From Gnetum montanum (Eukaryota; Streptophyta; Gnetopsida; Gnetales; Gnetaceae): a stretch of 20,327 bases of DNA. The notes beneath the pieces are model-generated. The model was not told where the DNA came from. It saw only the letters and a program-made list of their open reading frames with translations, and did not search any database. The stretch spans positions 311,269-331,595 of the forward strand of contig MNCI01003777.1 of NCBI GenBank assembly GCA_015680685.1, given 5' to 3'. Made by a program: the position numbers and the translations under genes. Of the stretch, positions 9,731-20,130 are shown piece after piece (positions within the stretch are counted from its first letter, which is position 1; the number at the start of each line of letters is the position of its first letter).

Positions 9731-9863
9731 ATAATGAGGTGTTAGCCTAGTGGTAAGACTTTTGATTTAGAAACTTTAAGTCATGGGTTCAATTTTGGTA
9801 GGCAATGCTGAGTTATAAACTTCCATTTTGAGGTGTATCTATGTTTCAATTATTTGGTTCCAA
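9731..9863 (+). mobile_element. tRNA-derived SINE, copy 2, upstream of the TMN1-like gene
   Basis: Same head as copy 1 (ATAATGAGGTGTTAGCC), with the best-preserved A box, TTAGCCTAGTGGTAAGAC, and a B box-like GGGTTCAATTTTG. It ends GGTTCCAAC. It lies about 155 bases before a candidate TATA box and 490 bases before the start codon of the TMN1-like gene, in the same orientation. Confidence 0.75.
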
Positions 9864-10355
9864 CATAACCATAACCTTGTCCCAAGAAATTTATAAAGTA
9901 AAATAAAAAACTCCACTTCCATACCAAAGGGCAGACCAAAATGAGTTTTTCCAAGGATAAAAGGGTGAAAATGACTCGGAGTTCAGGGACAGCCACTCCA
10001 TGGTTGGAATTTAATTAATTATAAAAAAAGTCTGCGCTGGTAATGCTACGGAAATTCATAACACCAACCCCCATAATGGAAAAATTTTTCACATCTTACT
10101 ATAACAACAAAACGCTTACCCAATAAAAACAGGCAGGCAGCTACGTTATTCTGCAAGCCACGGAAAGTATGAGTTTAAAGTCTTCGTTTAGACCCACAGG
10201 AATTCATCCAGTATAGTCAGAAAAGTGGTTTACTCGGAAACTTCGCATCGGGTTAGATCTGTAAAGCTTGACCTATCTTACAGTTTTAAGCAATTCAGGG
10301 ATCCAGGCATTCTGATTCAGGGATTCTGTCTGGGAATTCAATCTAAGGCAAGCTA
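9864..10355 (+). promoter_or_regulatory. Upstream region and 5' leader of the TMN1-like gene
   Basis: TATAAAAA at 10020-10027 is the best TATA candidate and would give a leader of roughly 300 bases. The composition becomes less AT-rich after about 10150, as is common in plant leaders. A short duplicated motif (TTCAGGGAT) occurs twice near 10296-10326. No upstream intron is obvious. The start site is inferred, not shown. Confidence 0.4.
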
Positions 10356-13300
10356 ATGGCAGGTAGCCTCATGCACAGAATCATTCTGCCATTGCTGCTG
10401 TTGCAGAGCTTGGCTTTTGCATCCGAGAACGATCACAAGGTTTGAGATTTCAGCTTGCATACATCCCCTCAGCAAACATAAATTCCAAAAATTGGGTTTT
10501 CAAAATTTCAGATCCGCAAGCTAGGGACGCATTGTTGTTAGGTTGCAATGTTTTATGCGGGTTTCTAAATTGTCACATACAGTGTTCTCGAAATCGTTCA
10601 TGATTTGGAAACTCTTTGTGGTGTATGCCATGGATATGGTCATTTTCCAATTCTGTGTCAATGGATCTAGCATTGTATTTTTTGTAACAGAAAACCGATT
10701 TATTATATTTTGATTTGCAGTATTTTGCTGGCTGGTAGTTAGTAATATGATTCACGATTCTTAAGAACAGTTTCTTTTATAGCTTTTAGTGTCTACTGTT
10801 CGGAAGTATGATATTACCTTTTGTTTTCAAATTATGGATGGCAGTAATTTAATGTTGGGTTAAAAACGTAAGTTTTGGAAGGTCTAGGTTTCTTGAAGAA
10901 GTCGTATTTTCTAAAATAAGTTCCCAAAACTCATATGCAGCATACATGCAGAAGAGTATACCCAGAAAAATTGTCTTGTTATGGCTTTGGCGCGTTATTA
11001 GTATTTCCATGGTTAGTACTGTTTTACCACCCCTGCCAAAACCAAACAAGACCAAGAAAAAAGGTCCTACTTTCCGTCCATGACGGTACAGGGATAAAAG
11101 CTTCACGATTTTAATATCTGTTTTAAAGATGGATAAATTAATTCCTAAGTGTGGACATGCAGAAGCAGGTCGGTGAATCCTAAACCTTGTGTATGCATCT
11201 GCAGGACGTAAATTATCAATTCAACTATTTGTTTATGACCATATTCATATGAAATAATAAATAATAATGTATTTGATGTACACAATAGGTACTTTGTTAG
11301 ATTCATTAAGCAAAGCATGCTAATGTATTTTACCCACTCAGAAAACTCTATTATAACTTTGTTTATTATGCCTGCAGTACCATGAAGGTGACCCCGTAAC
11401 TTTGTGGGTGAACAAGGTTCGTCCTTACAACAACCCTCAAGAAACATACAACTACTACATTCTTCCCTTTTGCCATCCTGGGGAGAATCCTCCACACAAG
11501 TGGGGTGGTCTAGGAGAAGTTCTAGAGGGTAATGAGCTCATAGACAGTCAAATTGACATAAAATTTCAAAGTAAGTTATTTTTTTAATTACTTCTTTTGA
11601 TTTTTCATTAATGTTTTTGTGTGTCATCATGTGATGTAAAATATAAATACATAGTTGTGACCTTTCATAAAAAGCAATAATATTTCAATGTATATTTATG
11701 ACTAGAAATGCAAAAGGCTTAGAATATAAAAACAATGAAATGTTTTTCTGTTTTTTATTTTTAACTATAATTTTTTCCCTATCAGAAAATCTTGAGAATG
11801 CTAAAATTTGCACAATTGAGTTGAATGATGATAATGTGCAAGAATTTAAGGATGCCATTGAAAATATGTACTGGGCAGAGTTTTTTATGGGTATAGCATC
11901 TACCTTTCTTTATAATTTCCTTGATTTGTTATAGTAATGGTGATCTTGTTATGCAGTATTACTGATTTTTTTTTTTTGGGTGATTGTTTCCATGGCTGCA
12001 TGAATTTCTACCAGATGATTTACCTCTTTGGGGTACGGTCTTATTTATGCAATTTATATTAGTTCCTACCAACTACTGTGATAAAAGACACATTCATTTT
12101 GTGTTTCAGGATTTATTGGAGAATGGCATGCTGATAAGAAAGAAGATGGAGCTCATTTTCTTTATGCACATAAAAAACTTGTAGCACAATATAACAAAAA
12201 CCAGGTTTCTATTTTATTATCTTGATTTGGGTTGATTATTTTGTTGACATAAAATATAACTTAAAAAAAGGATGTTTTATTTCAATTTTTAACATACTTT
12301 CAATGTTTATAAATGAATTTCAGATAATACATCTTAATCTCACTTTCGAAAATCCACAACCCCTTTTCCCTGGTAAAAAAATTGAGTTGACGTACTCTGT
12401 GAAATGGGTTGAGACTAATGTGACCTTCCCTAGACGTTTCGATGTGTATCTGGATCATCCCTTCTTTGAACACCAGGTATTTATGAAAGATATTTTGTTA
12501 TTTTTAGTATCATTAGTTATCCTGTGTGAACATATTTTAAAACGTTTTCCGTGTTGAAGTCTCTATTTTAATAAATCCTAAGCTTTTATAGTTAACACAT
12601 AACATAGTGATTATGGATGATGATGATTTTTCTTTTTAAATAAAACTGAAGTTTTTCCTGTTAAGCTTTCTGCTCATTACTGGTTTATGAAGTTTTTATT
12701 TCAACTTCTAACTACAATATCATACAATGCAGATCCATTGGTTTTCAATCTTCAATTCTTTTATGATGGTTGTTTTCCTAGCTGGTTTAGTTTCAATGAT
12801 TATGATGAGAACACTGAGGAATGATTATGCAAAATATGCCCGTGAAGATGATGACCTTGAAACTCTGGTTAGTTGCTTTTTCAGTGACCTTGCTTAATTC
12901 TTCTATATATATTGTGAATACTTGATTTTTGTAAATGGTAAATAACATATATTATTGAAATTCTTTGATTACATGAAATTTCATTGAAGGTTTGTGAATA
13001 TATTCCTTTGGGAGCTTACAATGAATTATATCTCTTTACATATTTGCTAGTATAATAGCAAATTAAAAATGTAATAAAATTTTAAAAAGATATAAATCTC
13101 ATATAATGTTTAATTTCAATTAACCATTGCATTTTTTGTATACAGGATAGAGATGGTGCCGAAGAATCTGGTTGGAAACTTGTTCATGGGGATGTTTTCA
13201 GATCTCCTAGGAATTTAATTTTGCTGTCAGCTTTAGTTGGCACGGGTGTTCAGCTAACCATACTTGTGCTTATTGTCATTGTTCTGGCTATCGTTGGCAT

Positions 13301-16175
13301 GCTGTATGTTGGGTATGTGATTTTCCTTTTTTTTACCTACATAACAGTTCCAAGTTGTATTGTATGTCTAGTTATTTCCTTTATTTTTCATATATAGATT
13401 GTCTAATACAATTTTTTCAGAGTTGTTATGAATTGCTCAGAATCTTACTTATAAGAATTGCATGTACTGCTTAAAACATTTAAATGGATATACTAAAGTT
13501 ATGTATCTATCATTCTTGTATTTAATGTATATGCATGCAATTTGGCTGGGAATTTTAAAATTATTTTTATTGTCCATATAGAACATGACTTTTATCAATA
13601 TATTTTATTTTAAATACATCAAATTTTAATTCATGTGCTTAAGTATATGTTTCATATTGTTTCAGAATGTGGGAGTAGTATCCAAACAACTTTGGTGATG
13701 AAGGCTATTTTGTGGGAGTGAGGTCAGATGTGAAACATGAATATTAAAAAATTATTAAAAATAGAAAAACATACTTTAAAGGCTCATCTCTGAAACTGAA
13801 ATTTTCTTACGGCCACTGAGATCCCTTGGATCTATGGGACCAGTTTCAGAATTCCTTTTTAAGGAATTTTTTAAAAAAATTTATAACTCAGTGCTGCCCA
13901 GTAGAATCAAACCTGTGACCTAGGGTTGTCTTATCATCTATAAATATTCATAAAACAAACATACGAAAGTTACAAGTTTATCATTTAGTATATGCTCAAG
14001 TTTATAAAGTTATACTTTGAGTATTTAGTTTCAACAGAATGAGCTGTATAATCATTAAAATTTATAAAACTATGAAAGCCTTATAATTTATGGCAACCAT
14101 TAGACTTAACAATCACCTATAGGAGTCGAAGTATAATATCCCTAACTAAGCTTATCAAGTTAATAATAAGAAATACAAATAAAAAGAAACAATAGATTAC
14201 AACGTAGTAATGTCCAAATACAATAACAGATTCACTATGCTTAAACTTAGAAATGGAGTGATTGTGAAAGGTTTATTTTTTATTTTTATTTTTGATTTTT
14301 CTATTGATTGAGAAAGTAGGCGATGAGGTAGAAGTTCCAAGCCCAGTTTTCAGAGTCCACAAACTTGTGTCTGAGATGTTCTAATGATGTTTTTAAAATA
14401 TTGGGAAATGAATGTCTGGTTTTAGTTTCCATGCAATTGGGAATGCACTTTTACTTCCCGAATGCACTGAAGAAGTAAATTTTTGTGGAAGCATACTCCC
14501 ATGGCATACTTGTTTAAATGATTATAATAGTTATTAAAACAAAAAAATTTCGATCCTGTTCTTGTAAACACCTAAACACCTAAACACCTTTAGTTATCAG
14601 TGCATGATTTCAATATGCTTGATCCTGTTGGATATGCTTGATGATTCTTGGCTCATACAGCCCATATCACAATTTTAAGGGAAAAATTTTAAAAAGAAAT
14701 TATCCTTATGACTTTCTTTCTTATTTGGAGTTTTGATCAACTTAGTGTTTTTATCTTTGTGTACTTATTATGTTCATAGATTTTTTTTATAAAAATTGAA
14801 TCTAATATATCTTATCCTACCAAAATTTATGAAAATCCAAAGTGTTTCTCACTAATTACCATCTAATTTTTGCCACTGGATTCACTGAAGTCGTGGAGCT
14901 ATTGTGACAACATTTATTGTTGGCTATGCGTTAACATCGTTTATAGCAGGCTATGTTTCTGGAGGCCTCTACTCTCGGTATGATGGTAAGTTACTAAGAA
15001 CTTACTGCAGTTTCCTCTTATCTTGAAACATTGGCACCCACATAATTAAGAAACTCTCTGTATTTAAAAATCCCAAATTTGATTTGTATCATTTTTGTGT
15101 GTTGTTGACAGGTAAACATTGGGTTAAGTCCATGGTCCTCACAGCATGTCTCTTTCCATTTTTGTGTTTTGGAATTGGTCTTACTTTGAATGTAGTGGCT
15201 ATGTTATATAGATCATTGGCTGCTATTCCTTTTGGTACCATGGTAAAGTGTTTTCCCCCCTTTTTTATCCTTTTCAATTTGCTAAAATTCATATAAAAAT
15301 AGGTAACCATATTTTGCTCAATATTCCAGTTGTGATTGAGGTTATGAATTTACATGCAACACGTCTCCTCAATGCAGGTGGTCATGTTCTTGATATGGGC
15401 ATTTGTGTCATGCCCTCTTACACTTTTAGGGACAATCGCGGGAAGGAATTTGACCAAGGCATCCGATATTCCATGCCGTATAAAGAGTATTCCACGGCCA
15501 ATTCCAGAGAAGAAGTGGTATCTGACTCCATCTATAGTTTCAATAATGGGGGGCCTCCTTCCTTTTGGGAGTATATTCATTGAGATGTATTTTGTTTTTA
15601 CATCCTTCTGGAATTACAAGGTGTGTTTTCCTAGGGTGTAAATTCTAGTAATTTGACTTTGGATTATACTTTTAATTACAAACTGATGGCCTGTTTTCTT
15701 TTCTTTCTTTTTGAAGGTTTACTACGTATATGGGTTCATGCTGCTGGTCTTTTTCATTCTTCTTATTGTCACGGTTTGTGTCACCATAGTTGGAACGTAT
15801 TTCTTACTGAATGCTGAGAATTATCATTGGCAATGGACATCCTTCTTCTCTGCTGCTTCAACTGCGGGCTACGTGTACTTGTATTCTATATACTACTACT
15901 ATATGAAAACAAAAATGTTTGGCTTTTTCCAAACATCATTTTACTTTGGTTACACACTCATGTTCTGCCTCGGCCTGGGAATACTTTGTGGTAAGTTTAT
16001 CTTTCGGTTTATTCGCTCTTGTAAATATAGTATCTGTTTCTTTTGTTGAATGTATATATGGTTACTGACTTAAGGTGTATGTGAATGTGTATGTTTGTCA
16101 ATTTTAGGAGCCGTTGGGTATGCTGGATCCTCATTGTTTGTTAGAAGAATCTACACAAACATAAAATGTGACTAG
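10356..16175 (+). CDS. TMN1: Transmembrane 9 superfamily (nonaspanin/EMP70) protein, TMN1/EMP12-like
   Basis: Thirteen coding exons: 10356-10439, 11378-11570, 11786-11890, 12015-12032, 12110-12204, 12324-12476, 12733-12867, 13146-13312, 14891-14985, 15112-15242, 15378-15620, 15717-15990, 16108-16175. They total 1761 nt (586 aa), all introns are GT-AG and phases join without a break; Arabidopsis TMN1 is about 589 aa. Residues 1-22 form a signal peptide ([12 protein letters not shown], cleavage after A22). The lumenal domain (23 to about 217) has [52 protein letters not shown] and sequons N170LT and N197VT. Nine membrane segments follow: about 218-241, 291-316, 318-340, 353-378, 393-413, 443-468, 476-503, 512-533 and 540-566. 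The C-terminus [14 protein letters not shown] has FV (ER export) and KCD (KxD Golgi retention), as described for Arabidopsis EMP12. Family members are Golgi/endosomal proteins implicated in membrane-protein sorting; the molecular role is not settled. No damage is seen. Confidence 0.96.
10440..11377 (+). other. Intron 1 of the TMN1-like gene (938 bp)
   Basis: Donor AAG|GTTTGA and acceptor CTGCAG|TAC, phase 0, after the signal peptide and the first residues of the mature chain. The intron is AT-rich, and short open frames inside it on both strands have no recognisable product. I see no mobile element in it. Confidence 0.9.
12015..12032 (+). other. 18-nt microexon (exon 4) of the TMN1-like gene
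   Basis: Flanked by TACCAG on the left and GTACGG on the right, with introns of 124 and 77 bases. It supplies the DDLPLW residues (about 128-133) of the conserved FFMDDLPLWGF block; the split codons on both sides (phase 1 and phase 1) restore Asp and Gly exactly. Skipping it would remove six residues without changing the frame. Confidence 0.93.
13313..14890 (+). other. Intron 8 of the TMN1-like gene (1578 bp), longest intron
   Basis: Donor GG|GTATGT and acceptor CACTGAAG|TCG, the latter with a weak pyrimidine tract. It splits a Gly codon between membrane segments 2 and 3. It holds a minus-strand SINE fragment (13880-13944), a hairpin AATTCCTT-TTT-AAGGAATT (13850-13868) and three tandem TAAACACC units (14565-14588). 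The size difference from the other late introns (96-278 bases) suggests growth by insertion. Confidence 0.88.
13880..13944 (-). mobile_element. tRNA-derived SINE fragment, copy 5, inside intron 8
   Basis: On the minus strand it reads GATAAGAC, then GGTCACAGGTTTGATTCT (B box-like), then CTGGGCAGCACTGAGTTATAAA, matching copies 1 and 2 in order and spacing. The first part of the A box is eroded and the 3' body beyond GAGTTATAAA is not recognisable. It is inserted antisense to the gene. Confidence 0.6.
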
Positions 16176-17196
16176 AGGTCGTAAAATTCTAGCCTGTGGG
16201 AGAGGTCTTTCCAAATTGTTCCACAGTTCAAGTATCTCTTCAACAGAGAAAGGCTAACATTTTCATCATCTGGAGGTTTACGTAATTGAGTTATTATACT
16301 ATTTTCTTTTAAGTTAGCTCGGAGCAAAACAGCAGTGGCGAAAATTAGTAGGTAGGCTTCTGTATCCATGTAGGATTAAATGCAAATCCAGTTGACGCCT
16401 CTTTTAGGGAATATCCGTAGCAGCAATATATTTGCTGGTCAAAATTTTGAATTGAAAGTCATTTTTTGGAAAAGCTTGTTTCCAAACCTGTATATCATGG
16501 TTACGTAGTGAAATTTGATGAGGAATTGTTTTAGTAATGGGCTTTTCTGATTGAATAATAGATCGCCTGGTTACATTTCTTACATGCGATCAGTTTCTTA
16601 CAGTTCTGTTAATATTAGTATTTTATAGATAACTTTGGTTTGTGTACAAATAAGTATTTGGAAGTTTGATGCATAATGTGTTCCATCTTTGACGTTTTGC
16701 TCAATGGGAAGAAAATTTAAGATGCTTTGAGTTTCATGCAATTGCCATTTCATTTTATATATAACTAAGAAATAGGATGTTTGTAGTACTTCATCTAGAT
16801 GGCTTAGCAGCTAAGAAAATCATGGAATATTTGGACAAATCCCCTTCCCAAGGTTTACCAAATATTTTACAGCCGGATGTGAATTTTGGTAACATGGATG
16901 CAAAGCAGAGTATATTTAATCTATTTAGTGGACATTTATTGCACTGAAGATTTATTGGTACTTATGGATCTTGCACAGTAAAATATCAGTATTAGTATAT
17001 TTATGTGTTTTCCAAGATCCTACTAATTCATCTTATAAAAGGTTAGTTTTAGCTATTTACGGTTTGTATATCTTGAGTAATAACTTTATAGGATTAAATG
17101 GGTGGTTTATAGGATATAAATTGTGTCTTATCAACACCCCAAGGGATTGAAGTTGTTTATTTGAGAGGCAAGTTGATTTAACTATTTTTTATTATT
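16176..17196 (+). other. 3' UTR of the TMN1-like gene and AT-rich flank
   Basis: Begins right after the TAG stop. There is no canonical AATAAA nearby; AATAAT near 16554 and AATAAG near 16649 are weak polyadenylation candidates, so the transcript end cannot be placed. The rest of the interval shows no gene or named repeat. Confidence 0.45.
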
Positions 17197-17860
17197 TTCT
17201 AAACTAAATTTATTGTATTGATTGCACTTTACTTATTTGTTGCACAATGTTGATGAGGTTAATTAATTTGAAATCATTGTATGAATTTGAAATTTGTCTT
17301 TCTTCTATCATTATTGAAATTAAAACTACAATATTATTATGTTCATAAACCTTGTGGATTGGTTGGATAGATGAAATATACATTCTATAAGTTTTGAAAA
17401 CATCATCAAGAAAATATTGAAGTGTTTTTGTGAACATTTGACACAAATCAACCAAATTTGCAACTATAATATCCCGTCTAAGGGATTGCAATGTAAGATA
17501 TTGTAGAAAAATGTGATGCATATTTGTTCTTCAATTCTTCATGAGGAATTTTGAGCCATCTACTTGTTTTCTAAATTGAATCTATTATATTAGTTCAACT
17601 TTAGTTATTTGTTGCACAATGTTGATAAGGTTAATTAATTTAAAATTATTATATCAATTTAGAATTGTCTTGAATCGTTATGGAAATTGAATTTGGAATT
17701 TATTATATTCGTAGACCTTATGGATCTATGGGACAAAAGGAATATACATGCTATGAGTTTTTAAAATAGCATTAAAAAAATATGAAGTGTTCTTGGTATA
17801 TAATGAAACATTTTTTGCATGTTACAATGTTGTAGCTATGATATTGTAGTTGTGATGTTG
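17197..17860. repeat. Diverged near-tandem direct repeat, two copies of about 0.3 kb
   Basis: Copy 1 is about 17197-17520 and copy 2 about 17568-17860, with an offset of 371 bases falling to about 361. Shared blocks in order are TTTCTAAA, TTATTTGTTGCACAATG, AGGTTAATTAATTT, GAAATT, a GTAGACC/ATAAACC-type block, ATATACAT and GAAGTGTT. Copy 2 ends in short internal repeats (GTTGTAGCTAT twice). The copies differ substantially, so the duplication is old. The element type is unknown. Confidence 0.75.
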
Positions 17861-18287
17861 TAGCTATAACTTTTTAAATATGATGTATCTAGGGTTGGCA
17901 AAGTTTATAAATATTGTTCACCTATTGTATTAAATCCATGTTTTTATAGTGTAGCGAAGCTTTTGTAATTCGTTCGTGTAAACTTAAGTTTATTGTTTGG
18001 AATCTTATTATGTAATTTGTTCCTGTAAAAGTAATTGCGTACCTAGTTGCATTTTCATGAATGACAATAAGATCAAGATCAATTTAGCTTTATTGCAGCA
18101 TTTGACATAGTTTAATGATTTTCTTAATGCACTAGTATAATTTTTACCTTTTTATGTGTTAATGACTTGGTAGAATAAGTTCGACTAGTTTTGAGCATAA
18201 ATGTGTAACTATTTGGTAACCTAGTAGTGACATTGCTTGGTAATCTCAATGATAGTCACTAGTTCAGGATGTGTATGATAAACTAAG
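17861..18287. other. AT-rich spacer, nothing recognised
   Basis: No coding frame, repeat or regulatory signal that I can support. Confidence 0.5.
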
Positions 18288-18976
18288 ATCAAACACCAAA
18301 AAAATAAATAATAATACTAAAAAATTTTAGAGTACATTAGATCATCAAAGAGAGAGTCTAAAGAAAAAGCCCAATAGTTTTGGGATGCCTTTTCAGGTTT
18401 TCATTTTTACAACCAATCTTGAAAAACCTCCTCTCTACGGTAGGAAAAAGATCAAACCTTACCCTTATTTAGAAGCACCCTCATGGGTTTTCACTTCTTA
18501 TTAAAGGGTTTCTTGTAAAGAGAAGGAAAAACCTCTTTATAAATAAAAAACAATATATCAATCAAAGATAAAGAACAAATAGTAACAAAAATTGAAAGCT
18601 TCCCATCCTTGAGCCTTCAAAATAAAAAGAAATTAATATTGTAAAAAACAACATGGTATAATTACATAATCATCGCACCAAACAATTGTTGATAACTTAA
18701 TTTTATATTTCAAATTTGTAAACTCTTAACCATAACATTAATATAATAAGCATGATAATATTTTTGTTACAGTTAAGATTTTGTATTTGGTTGATTTCTT
18801 AATGGTCATCACCATCCAACATACTAACTTAGGTGGAAAGGCTTAATAGCCATGTTAAAGATTTAACCATAAAGGTGATGGTGGTTAAGCAAAAATATAA
18901 GTAGTGATTCCTAAAATATTAGTTTTTAGTAATAATGCATAGTGGCTAATTAAAGTTTTGGTTGGAAAAAGAAGAG

Positions 18977-19286
18977 GGAACCTAAAACATTTTCTTAATA
19001 ATATTTACCCAAAAAATGTATAGTCAAATTAGAATTTTATAACAATGAGGTGTTAGCCTAATGGCATGGGCCTTGGCTTAGGTAACCCCAAGTCACAAGT
19101 TCAATTTTACTAAATAATAATGAGTCATAAACTTCTATAAATCTTGGGTTGTACCTATATTTCACTTATTTTGAGTTCCAACACTCTCAAATTTGAATTT
19201 TATAATTTAGTATTGCCCACTAGAATTGAATCCATAACTTCAAGTTACGAAATCAAGAGTCTTACCACCAAGTTAACATTTTATTG
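18977..19286 (-). mobile_element. tRNA-derived SINE, copy 4, split by copy 3
   Basis: On the minus strand, 19286-19205 carries the head (AACTTGGTGGTAAGACTCTTGATTT split over the A box region, then GGATTCAATTCTAGTGGGCAATAC). After the interruption, 19041-18977 carries the body (TTTGACTATACA, then TTGGG, ending GGTTCC). Copy 1 has the same two parts joined. The gap between them is exactly copy 3 plus one copy of its target duplication. Confidence 0.7.
19042..19186 (+). mobile_element. tRNA-derived SINE, copy 3, with 18-bp target-site duplication
   Basis: Starts ACAATGAGGTGTTAGCC, with A box-like TTAGCCTAATGGCATGG and B box-like AAGTTCAATTTTA, and ends GAGTTCCAAC plus a few bases. It is flanked by TCAAATTAGAATTTTATA (19024-19041) and TCAAATTTGAATTTTATA (19187-19204), which match at 17 of 18 positions. 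That is the size expected for LINE-machinery-driven insertion. Confidence 0.82.
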
Positions 19287-19722
19287 TTGTGGTCCATTAA
19301 AGTTTGGGGGGTGGGTGGTGTTGGACCGAAAAAAAAAAAGAATAATAATATTAAAAAAATTTAGAGTACATTAGATCGTTGAAGAAAAGAAAAAGCCCAA
19401 GGATTTTGGGGATGCCTTTTTAGGTTTTCATCTTTCCAACCAATCTTGAAAAACCCTCATGGGTTTTTATTTCTTAATAAAGGTTTTTTTGTAAAGAGGA
19501 GGAAACTCTCTTTAAAGAAAAAAATATATTAATAAAAAAAAGAATAAATAACAAACAAAGTTGAAAGGTTCCCATCCTTGAGCCTCTAAAATAAAAAGAA
19601 ATTAATATTGTAGAAAACAAATTAATTGTTCAATTTTCAGTAGAAGCTTTTTTGCTTGAAGTTGTAGCTAAAATGTAGCATCTTTGAGAATCTAGTATTT
19701 GCCACTTGAAGAGAGGTCATAG

Positions 19723-20130
19723 TTATGCTCTTGCTGATAGAAAATAACTACACATTGAAGCTTCCAAATAAGTAGAGACAAAGTGGTCGAAGACAATTAC
19801 AAATGCAAAGAAATGAAGTAGAAAAAACAAGCTAATCACCAAGAGTGACTTCATTGATGCTTGTTTGAAAGTTGTTATAGAGTTTAGATGTTCATTTCTA
19901 AGCATACTGAGCAATATGACATCCAAAAAAATATGATAAAATGAGTCTTCACTTCTACAAAGGAGACATTCACGAGAAACATTTATTATATGTTTAAGAC
20001 GAGTGCCTATAGGAAGACTTGGTGAATAAGACATCATTAAAAAATATGAATTTTAGGAAATGCAAGAGCTCTCTAAGTATCTTTTATTTTTTTCCATTCA
20101 AAAGTACGATGATAATTATATTTTCCAAGC
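19723..20130 (-). pseudogene. LINE (non-LTR retrotransposon) fragment with zf-RVT-like domain
   Basis: On the minus strand one frame reads FEWKKIKDT*RALAFPKIHIF (about 20100-20035). After a frameshift another reads SLPIGTRLKHIINVSRECLLC, then RSEDSFYHIFLD (20037 downward). This is the order of the zinc-binding region found after reverse transcriptase in plant LINE polyproteins (W..L..P.K...FLW, LP.G.RL, C.LC, H.F..C). The CLLC pair and the following His are present, while the last expected Cys is Val. The polymerase core is not visible; the 20131-20327 stretch upstream is diverged and I cannot assign it. Confidence 0.7.

Larger units (their letters stand above)
18288..19620 (+). mobile_element. 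Candidate miniature LTR element (TRIM-like) with nested SINEs
   Basis: Two direct repeats, about 18288-18653 and 19319-19620, bracket roughly 665 bases. Shared blocks are TTTAGAGTACATTAGATC, AAAAAGCCCAA, ACCAATCTTGAAAAACC, CTCATGGGTTTT, CCCATCCTTGAGCC and AATAAAAAGAAATTAATATT. The left copy has about 50 extra bases (near 18428-18478). The left copy ends ...CAACA and is followed at once by TGGTAT, the first six bases of an initiator-tRNA-Met primer site. The right copy begins TGTTGG and is preceded by a G-rich tract (GTTTGGGGGGTGGGTGG), like a polypurine tract. There is no coding capacity. The layout fits a TRIM, but the left LTR start and target duplication are not visible. Confidence 0.5.

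Noticed and set aside
11145-11495. Minus-strand 116-codon open frame over exon 2
   Set aside because: Antisense to a well-supported exon, with no recognisable motif.
14565-14588. Three TAAACACC units resembling plant telomere repeat
   Set aside because: The unit is eight bases and lacks CCCTAAA; it is a short simple repeat inside intron 8.
15089-15641. Several open frames on both strands over exons 10 and 11
   Set aside because: They are shadows of the TMN1-like exons in other frames or run through intron sequence.
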